Below are positions 57,708-64,000 of a stretch of DNA of 64,000 bases, piece by piece. A program made the translations under genes and the position numbers. This DNA comes from Triadica sebifera. Its lineage: Eukaryota > Streptophyta > Magnoliopsida > Malpighiales > Euphorbiaceae. How positions within the stretch are numbered: the stretch's first letter is position 1; each line of letters begins with the position of its first letter. The stretch is from the NCBI GenBank assembly GCA_023653625.1, contig CM042901.1:15276833-15340832 (forward strand). The letters run 5' to 3'. Below the pieces are notes generated by a model. It ran no database searches. It saw only the letters and a list, made by a program, of their open reading frames with translations, and was not told the origin of the DNA.

Positions 57708-58690
57708 AAGTTTGATATGAAGTCAAGTTTTTGGCAAATTCAAATTTCAAAAAACCATCATTACAAAAACTGCTTTCATTGTCCCTTTTGGACAATATGA
57801 ATGGAATGTAATGTCATTTGGATTAAAAAATTCCCTTCTAAATTTCAGAAGATTATGAATGACATTTTCAAAGAATATTTCAATTTTTGTATTGTTTATA
57901 TTGATGATGTTTTAATATTCTCAAATTCCTTAGAAAGAACATTTTAAACATCTCAAAACCTTTTTCTATGTTGCAAAGAAAAATGGTTTAGTAATTTCTA
58001 AATAGAAAATGTCATTATTGCAATTAAAAATCTAGTTTTTAAATCATTATATTTCATAAGGATTAATGACCTCAATTGAAAGATCCCTTCAATTTACAAA
58101 TAAATTTTCTGACAAAATCTTTAATACAACACATTTACAAAGGTTTTTAGAAAGCTTTAATTATATTTTAAATTTTTGTCCAAACATTAATAGAATAACT
58201 AAACCCCTTACATTATAGGCTTAAAAAAATTATATCTCATGATCAAATACACATACCACTATTGTTCAAGAAATTAAAAATAGATTTTAGAAATCCTCTG
58301 TCTACATATTACTAGTGTCATTCTCTCTAAAATTATAGAAATTGATGCTCCTGATTTAGGTTATGGAAGAATTCTTAAGTAGAAGCAGGGGGAAAAGTGT
58401 ATAGTACAATATACCAGTGCACACTAGAATGATACCTAGAAAAATTATTCTATTATTAAAAAAGAAATTTTAAGTATTGTTTTATGAATACAAAAATTCC
58501 AAAGTGACTTATTGAATCAAAAAATTCTTATTAGAATTGATTGTAAAAGTGCAAAAGATGTTTTATAAAAATGATGTTAAAAATCTTGCATCAAAACAAA
58601 ATTTCGCACGATGTCAATCTATTTTAAGTATTTTTTATTTTGATATAAAATACATTAAAGGAGATGCAAATTAGATCCCAGATTTTATAA
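57708..58690 (+). pseudogene. Caulimovirid reverse transcriptase/RNase H (decayed)
   Basis: Broken frames show the caulimovirid RT pattern. A KFDMKSxFWQI-like block begins near 57708, a TAF/PFGQYEWNVM stretch lies at 57770-57810, the catalytic YIDDV at about 57896-57910, and an IERSLQFTNKF-like block near 58077. The RNase H end is near 58560-58690, with a KYIKGD block. At least ten stops or shifts occur. It resembles caulimovirids rather than gypsy elements because of the FGQYEW and IERSLQF blocks and the lack of integrase afterwards. It is not functional. Confidence 0.8.
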
Positions 58691-58717
58691 TCCGATAATT
58701 TTTGCATTGCAAGGACA

Positions 58718-60199
58718 ATGTCTAGAAAGAACAAAAATAAAGCCAAAGAAATATCAAAAAATTTCCCAAAACATGAATCTTATTTTGACACCGTTATTGA
58801 TGAAGAAGTTCAAGACACTGCTTCTTCAAAAATATTAACTTCACAGTCAAAAAATTCAACTTTTATATTGGCTCAAAAAATTCCAATTAGCTTTCCTAAA
58901 TTAAATTTCATGAATATTAAAGCGTATCAATATCTCCAGAAAATGTAAGAATCATTTAAAAAATAACTATGTGAGTCTCTTCAGACTCAAATGATCCCTT
59001 TAAAACAAAAAGCAAGAAGAAAATGTTAAAGTAAGTTTCTCTCAATTGATTCCCCCTAAGGTAAATTTCTCAAATTCATTTTCAAAATCTAAAAAAGGTA
59101 ATTCCTCAAAAATTGTTTCTCAAAAATAATTTTCAAATTCTTAAGTAATTATGTCACAAAAATCTCAAAATCCTTCTGATTTTATTTTGAAAGAAAATTT
59201 TCTAAATATAGTTATTACATAAAAAAAAAAAAAGATTTCATGATTCAAATCCCTTTGACACCTTGGAGAAATTATTTGAAAATGTAAGAATCATTTAAAA
59301 AATATGTGAGTCTCTTCAGGCTTAAATGATTCGTTTAAAATAAAAGCAAAAAGAAAAGGTTAAAGTAAGTTTCTTTTAATTGATTCCCTCTAAGGTAAAT
59401 TCCTCAAATTCACTTTCAAAATCTAAGAAATGTGATTCCTCAAAAATTGTTTCTCAAAAACAATTTTCAAATTTTTAAGTAATTATGTCACAAAAATCTC
59501 AAAATCCTTCTGATTTTATTTTGAAAGAAAATTTTTTAAATACAGTTATCACATAAAAAAAATTCATGATTCAAATCTCTCACCTTGGAGAATTATTTGA
59601 AAATGTAATAATCATTTAAAAAATATCTATGTGAGTCTCTTCAAACTCAAATGATCCCTTTAAAAAAAACAAGAAGAAAAGGTTAAAGTAAGTTTCTCTC
59701 AATTGATTCCCTCTAAAATAAATTCTTCAAATTCACTTTTAAAATCTAAGAAAAGTGATTCCTCAAAAATTGTTTCTAAAAAAACAATTTTCAAATTCTT
59801 AAATAATTCTATTACAAAAATCTCAAAATTCTTCTAATTTTATTTTGAAAGGAAATTTTCTAAATATAGTTATTACATAAAAAAAAATTTCATGATTCAA
59901 ATCCCTTTGACACTTTGGAGAAATTATTTGAAAAAAGATGGTTTTACAAACCAACCGATTTGATGAAAACTCTAAATTTTTATCAAACAACTTCAGAAAT
60001 AACTGAGTCTACTATTTTTAAAAAAAATTCTATAATGAACAACAAATTTATACTATATATTCCACCTATAAATTTCACAAAGTTATTATCCCATGTGACT
60101 AGGAATTTGGCTTTAGTCAACCTATTTACTTTCCAAATATTTCAAAAAATGTCTTTTTTTTATATCTCTTATAACTATTGGGATTACCAGCAAGCTTAG
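58718..60199 (+). pseudogene. Second caulimovirid frame (ORF2-like), broken by a triplication
   Basis: Starts with a basic segment (MSRKNKNKAK) at 58718 and runs open to 58948. The reading resumes near 59915 (FEKRWFYKPTDL, MNNKFILYIPPINF, HVTRNLALVNLFTFQ) and ends at 60199. Between them lie three ~330-bp tandem copies containing stops. In florendoviruses a frame of unknown function follows RT; position and style fit that. Function unknown. Confidence 0.6.
58941..59934 (+). repeat. Tandem triplication, unit about 320-340 bp
   Basis: Units start at 58941, 59280 and 59601 with AAATGTAA(G/T)AATCATTTAAA and run to about 59934. Each includes GTGAGTCTCTTCA, AAGTAAGTTTCT, CTCAAAATCCTTCT(G/A)ATTT and a poly-A stretch. 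Units differ by scattered substitutions and small indels, so the duplication is old. Confidence 0.93.
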
Positions 60200-60854
60200 T
60201 TCAATGCCTTTTCTATCTAAAATTCTAGAAAATCTTATAGTTGGTTATTCTATTTTGATGTCACTTGTAATCTATTTTGATGGCACAAATATAGAATTCT
60301 AAAACCCAAACCCTATATTCTTAAATCCTTCAATTTTTTTTCAAATCCCTTTACAAACCAAACCCAAAAGAAAAAAAAAAGTCTTCCGGCTCTATGTCTT
60401 TTTTATTTCAGGTTTTATTTATGGTGGGTCTTTGTCTGTACCTTAGATTATTCTGACCATTAAATTCTCTTGATCATAATGAGATTCAAAATAAAATGAT
60501 GAAATCAATTTAAAATTCCACAAAGCCTAAATTCTAATGACGCTAAAATTTGAATTAATGAGAAAAATAAAATTGCTCATAAAAATAGCCGATAAATTCC
60601 TATTCAAGTGAAGGAACTGACTTAATTTTTTATCCAAAAATTTCAATTGGTTGTCAAATTAGCGGTAGCAAAAATCACAAATAAGTGCAAACCATTATCC
60701 AAAAGTTTGCACGAGTTCTTCCACATCAAGTTCTTTCTCCTCCAGGTCTTCTTTAGATATCAGACCAAATTTTTTCTCTGGGCCATGAAGAATTGGATAA
60801 CTTCCATACTTGTTTTGGCAATAATGAATATTAAAAAAATGAAAAATGTAAAAT
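60200..60854 (+). other. Caulimovirid downstream region, no intact gene
   Basis: AT-rich, probably the decayed end of the second frame and the start of the intergenic region. No open frame can be assigned. Confidence 0.4.
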
Positions 60855-60873
60855 GAGGTCATCACTTACATCA
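60855..60873 (+). promoter_or_regulatory. as-1-like element in inverse orientation
   Basis: GTCATCACTTACATCA matches the reverse of the as-1 bZIP element of caulimovirus promoters at 14 of 16 bases. It lies about 140 bp upstream of the TATA box. Confidence 0.45.
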
Positions 60874-61005
60874 GCATGATATTAACTTTAGACCACGAAT
60901 TACTGTGCAACACTGTTACAGCACGCATTATTATAGCAGTACTATTCAAATTTTCAAAAATACCTCTAGTTACTATTCAAACTTATTGTTTTGTCATTTG
61001 GATGT

Positions 61006-61015
61006 CTATATAAGG
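61006..61015 (+). promoter_or_regulatory. TATA box of the caulimovirid-type promoter
   Basis: CTATATAAGG, the form seen in caulimovirid pregenomic promoters, followed by a GAA-rich then CT-rich leader (61016-61080). Whether it is still active is unknown. Confidence 0.5.
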
Positions 61016-61551
61016 GAGAAGAAAGAAGAAGAAACAAGTTTTTTGGTTTTGGAAATTTCATTTCCCCCTCTCTCTCTCTCTTTGTAAATACTTGTATCTA
61101 AATTTTCTTACTAGCCAAAATTTATAAATACATTAACCCAAATTTCGGTAACTTTTTATCTCATATCTTACTACAAATATCTAATAAGATTTATATGCTT
61201 TTGTAATTTTAATTTTATATTAAATTTTATTTTCTACTTTTCTATGGTTGGCTTGCCGTCTATTAAAATTTTACAAATTTAAATTCTAAAGTTGAGTCTG
61301 TGTACCCAGAGAATTCTAGTGACAAAAGGGATACACTTTCAATTTTTTTGTAATTTAATTTTCTGTTTTTAAATTGCTGCATTTAATTTTCTAGTAATTA
61401 TTTATTTCTTCTTCTACTTCTTCTATCTTCTATTTCTTTGTTGTTTATATTCCTTGTGAATACTAGTGAGCAACTTTAGCTTCTCGTCAAGGAGAATGAC
61501 GTGCGATTACGTTTTTTCCTCTTCATCCTCGACCATGATCGCGTCTATGAC

Positions 61552-61737
61552 TTTGTTGATGAGTTTTTTCTCTGGAATCGAAATATGCTGGAGATCGGTT
61601 GTTATTTTTTGGGTCTGTAAAATAGTAAAAAGAAGAGAGGAAGGCAGTGGGGAGAGGGTAGATGAAAGAAATCTTTATTGATGGATTTCTTCTCTAGAAT
61701 CAAAATATGTTGGAGACCGATTGAGATAAAGATATCC
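61552..61737. repeat. Imperfect duplication of about 45 bp
   Basis: The segment around 61557-61607 (GATGAGTTTTTTCTCTGGAA, AATATGCTGGAGA) recurs at 61680-61730 (GATGGATTTCTTCTCTAGAA, AATATGTTGGAGA). Origin unknown. Confidence 0.75.
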
Positions 61738-62912
61738 TATTTTTCTTGGTTTGTAAACTGGATTAGAATTGGAAAATAAATAATCTGCATGATTCTTTTT
61801 GCAATAAAAAAACAAAATATACAATGGTAGCAAATATAAAATTCAAACAGCCAAAAAACTTTCTTGGTAGAAGTTGCTACGTCGTTTTACAGGTCCAACC
61901 CTCTCAATCTCTTAAAGCTGAATTAGCTAATTATTGACCCTTCACTTAATTGAAATAAAAATTTGTTCCTTTATCTATCCAATCTCCAAATATAGTTATT
62001 TTTTAATAAAAATATAATTAATTTCTTTACACTTTAAATTTTTTATTATCAATAAATAAGAATCTATTTTTTTTAATATGAATCTAATTGATAATGAGAT
62101 ATATAGAAAAAAGTTAAAAATAAAATTAAAATTTATAGTTTCCATTATATTAACAAAATTTTTTAATCAATATAAAAAGTGATAGATTTATGTGAAGAAA
62201 AGTATTATATAAATTTAAGAATGAATTTAGTATCATTGTGATTTGAATGGAAGCTTATAGGATTTTTTTTTCTCATGTTTTTTTTTTATGGACTTATACA
62301 GCTCTGATTAAGTATTAAGCTTGAATTTTCAGAGAAAAATCCATACCGTGTTTTGCTAATTAAATGCTACTTGAAGAAACATTCAAAGGTAAAACATAAG
62401 CTTTCTTGAAATTAAACACTGCCTTTATTTTTTTAAGTTCATTTTTATTTTTACACAAATTAAAAAAATATGAAAATATAATTAAAATTTTATATAGTAT
62501 ATTTTGAAATTAATTAGAGATTTTATTATAGAATAGAAAAAATAAAAAATAAAAAGTTGATAATCAGACACATTAAACATATATATAATTAAAAAATTGA
62601 GAAATAAATATATTATTAAAAATGAATTTGATCTTTTCTAAACAAATAAAAAAAAAAGTCATCTTTTTTATTTTTGTCAGTCTATCTTTTTTAATATTAA
62701 GACAGAAGATTATTACTTTTCAAAAAAAATAAAAATAAAAATAAAAATAGAAAGGAAGAATATTACAAAGAAATGATCAAAAATTTATCACTTGGATTTT
62801 TTTCTCCCACACCGGATTGCCCCTCTCTGCATTGTGTTCAAATTTGTGTCTATTTATAGGCAAAATGGGCGGCTAAAAGTGAGCAAAAGGGAAAAAGCAG
62901 GGGCTACATAGT

Positions 62913-62971
62913 AGCCACATAGGTGGCTTAAAGGGGGAAAAGTAGGAGCCAAATAGGTGGCTTGAAAGGGG
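62913..62971. repeat. 34-bp tandem duplication with hairpin
   Basis: AGCCACATAGGTGGCTTAAA at 62913 and AGCCAAATAGGTGGCTTGAA at 62947. Each contains the inverted repeat AGCCA...TGGCT. A TATTTATAGGC box lies just to the left (62851-62862). Confidence 0.75.
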
Positions 62972-63793
62972 ACAAAATAGTATGTTTATATATATATATA
63001 TATATAAAGAAATAAGTATTTTTAGACATAATATTACATATAAAAAAAACTTAAAATCAATAGGGAAGTAAGGGTTCTGCCAACTACTAATGAGGAAACA
63101 AAATGATATGTATTCCATGAAATATTTGAATTGAAACTTTTGAGTCAATCCACCGTAGCCCACATGAAAAGTAAAGGAAAAAGGCAATAAAATAAATACG
63201 AAAAATTGAGTAGCAATTTTGTTCCAGCAAAGTGTATAGCAAACAGTCAAATATTAAGAGAAATTGTTGTCATGAACGGTTGAAGAAAAGAAGGAATAAA
63301 AAAATATTCATGGCATAATTCACAGTGATTATGATGAAATTCAAGGTAAAAAATAAAATTAATAAATAAATTAAAACCCAATTTCTTTTAAGGCACAAAT
63401 TATAAAGCATAGGAAAGAAAAGAATTCAATATATATAAAATATATACATTTTCTTTCAATTTAAAGCACAGATAATAAAATAAAAATAAAATTAATACTC
63501 ACATAGAATTAAAAAGCTACTTGGAGAAAGAAGGCAATTAGACAATTTTTAAGAACGACAGTAGAAGAAAACGCAGAAAGGGCGAATAAAAATAAATGTT
63601 GTATTCTATTAGAGTTTGGTTGCTTTAATACAAAATTGTTTGCTTTTATAAATAGTAGAGATTTATGTTGTTTGGTCACAAAAATAGGAAATAAATAAAT
63701 AATAATAATAATAATACATTCACAGAATCTCACCCATAAAAAATTGCAGTGTTTTAAAATATGAATTGTCAACCAAAATCATTCAGCCTGGCG

Positions 63794-64000
63794 TTAATAT
63801 CTGGAACCTGAAGATACAGACTGCGGTCGGGCAGGTAGTAACCGATTAGGAGTGCGACGGCTGCTTGAATTTGAACCTGAGTTTATATCCCCATTCTGTG
63901 CTGAGTCATTGTAAGGACGACTCTGGCCATTTGATGTACTTCTAGATGAACCATAATCCACAGACCCATTGGCAGCTGCATGAAACGCAGATCTCCAGTC
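63794..64000 (-). CDS. Dynamin-2-like GTPase (DRP2 family), C-terminal end, partial
   Basis: The last 68 codons plus TAA (63794-63796) of a minus-strand gene that runs off the window. The translation DWRSAFHAAANGSVDY, then SRPYNDSAQNGDINSG, then SRRTPNRLLPARPQ, ending SSGSRY, has the composition and order of the serine/proline-rich tail of plant DRP2A/DRP2B, which follows the GTPase, PH and GED domains. DRP2 proteins act in clathrin-mediated endocytosis and trans-Golgi vesicle scission. The tail is the SH3-binding region; the canonical P-rich stretch is partly changed (LLPARP). The frame is open, and the base composition is clearly richer in G and C than the flanking DNA. Whether an intron lies just outside cannot be seen. 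Confidence 0.75.
   Translation of the reverse strand, partial: DWRSAFHAAANGSVDYGSSRSTSNGQSRPYNDSAQNGDINSGSNSSSRRTPNRLLPARPQSVSSGSRY

Larger units (their letters stand above)
57700..61015 (+). mobile_element. Endogenous caulimovirid (pararetrovirus) remnant, florendovirus-like
   Basis: Order on the plus strand: RT/RNase H (57708-58690), a second frame (58718-60199) interrupted by a tandem triplication, then an intergenic region with an as-1-like element and a TATATAAGG box (60855-61015). RT followed by a separate downstream frame and then a promoter is the florendovirus-type layout of Caulimoviridae. There is no LTR and no integrase. Movement, coat and protease regions are missing on the left. 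Multiple stops and frameshifts in every gene show an old, inactive copy. Confidence 0.75.
61016..63793. other. Intergenic DNA; no gene recognised
   Basis: Includes a CT-rich run (61064-61081), two short duplications listed separately, AT-rich low-complexity DNA (61950-62760), and small TA (62987-63005) and AAT (63698-63717) runs. The segment 61480-61620 reads on the minus strand as a short peptide-like stretch (ITTDLQHISIPEKKLINKVIDAIMVEDEEE) that could be a decayed exon; I do not recognise it. The right end presumably holds the 3' UTR of the dynamin-like gene. Confidence 0.5.

Noticed and set aside
62873..63250. 125-aa minus frame rich in Phe and Ile
   Set aside because: AT-rich DNA with a TA run inside; no domain pattern, no start context, hydrophobicity explained by composition.
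1..64000. tRNA genes, organelle DNA inserts and Helitron ends
   Set aside because: No cloverleaf-consistent A and B box pairs, no recognisable plastid or mitochondrial genes, and no convincing CTRR hairpin end noticed by eye; a tRNAscan and organelle BLAST would settle this.

Overview
The window is plant nuclear DNA, most likely from a eudicot. It is AT-rich and almost entirely transposable elements: degenerate Ty1/copia and Ty3/gypsy retrotransposons with 1.3-3 kb LTRs, tRNA-Met type primer sites and nested target-site duplications. Smaller parts are a CACTA transposase remnant, displaced nuclear rRNA gene fragments and an endogenous caulimovirid. The only likely intact host coding sequence is at the right edge (63794-64000, minus): the last codons of a dynamin-2-like (DRP2) gene. 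Names used here: C0/C1/C2 are three copies of one copia family; G1-G6 are gypsy elements; LTR-A to LTR-D are LTR families.

Layout. 1-2139: decayed copia C0 (minus). 2140-4510: LTR pieces. 4517-5344: CACTA transposase remnant. 6861-7095: two copies of a fragment resembling AUX/LAX auxin-carrier exon 1. 7340-27260: gypsy G1 (minus), whose 3' LTR is split by complete copia C1 (9122-18359, TSD AGGAT) and whose polyprotein is split by a solo LTR (21340-22767, TSD GTGGG). 27261-27468 and 37351-38539: two pieces of an older gypsy, G6, split by LTR-C, which is itself split by gypsy G2 (28468-35968, TSD ATGGG). The G2 LTR carries a 1.99 kb GC-rich foldback with 25S and 18S rRNA fragments (31064-33049). 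38540-43705: LTR-D, integrase and LTR-B of further minus-strand gypsies. 43706-47455: gypsy G4 (plus). 47456-52342: gypsy G5 (minus), cut by copia C2 (52343-56793, plus). 56794-57660: LTR scraps. 57700-61015: endogenous caulimovirid remnant. 61016-63793: no gene recognised.

Main result. C0 and C1 carry an 849-nt and an 822-nt segment between the gag zinc knuckle and the protease, each with splice-like ends (GAG|GTATGT...TTTTGTAG|GT and AAG|GTAAGA...TTCTATAG|GT). C2 lacks exactly this segment and is joined in frame. In C1 the segment ends in in-frame stops, so splicing would create the Gag-Pol fusion that C2 carries in its DNA. The simplest reading is a regulated intron in a Ty1/copia genomic RNA, with C2 reverse-transcribed from a spliced molecule.

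Other notable points: C1 has an accessory 128-aa frame with its own TATA-like box between RNase H and the 3' LTR, and arrays of the palindrome TCACG-NN-CGTGA occur in LTRs of unrelated families. No retroelement here looks fully coding-competent; all have stops, frameshifts or deletions. Homology calls rest on reading translations and comparing copies within the window; no database search was run.
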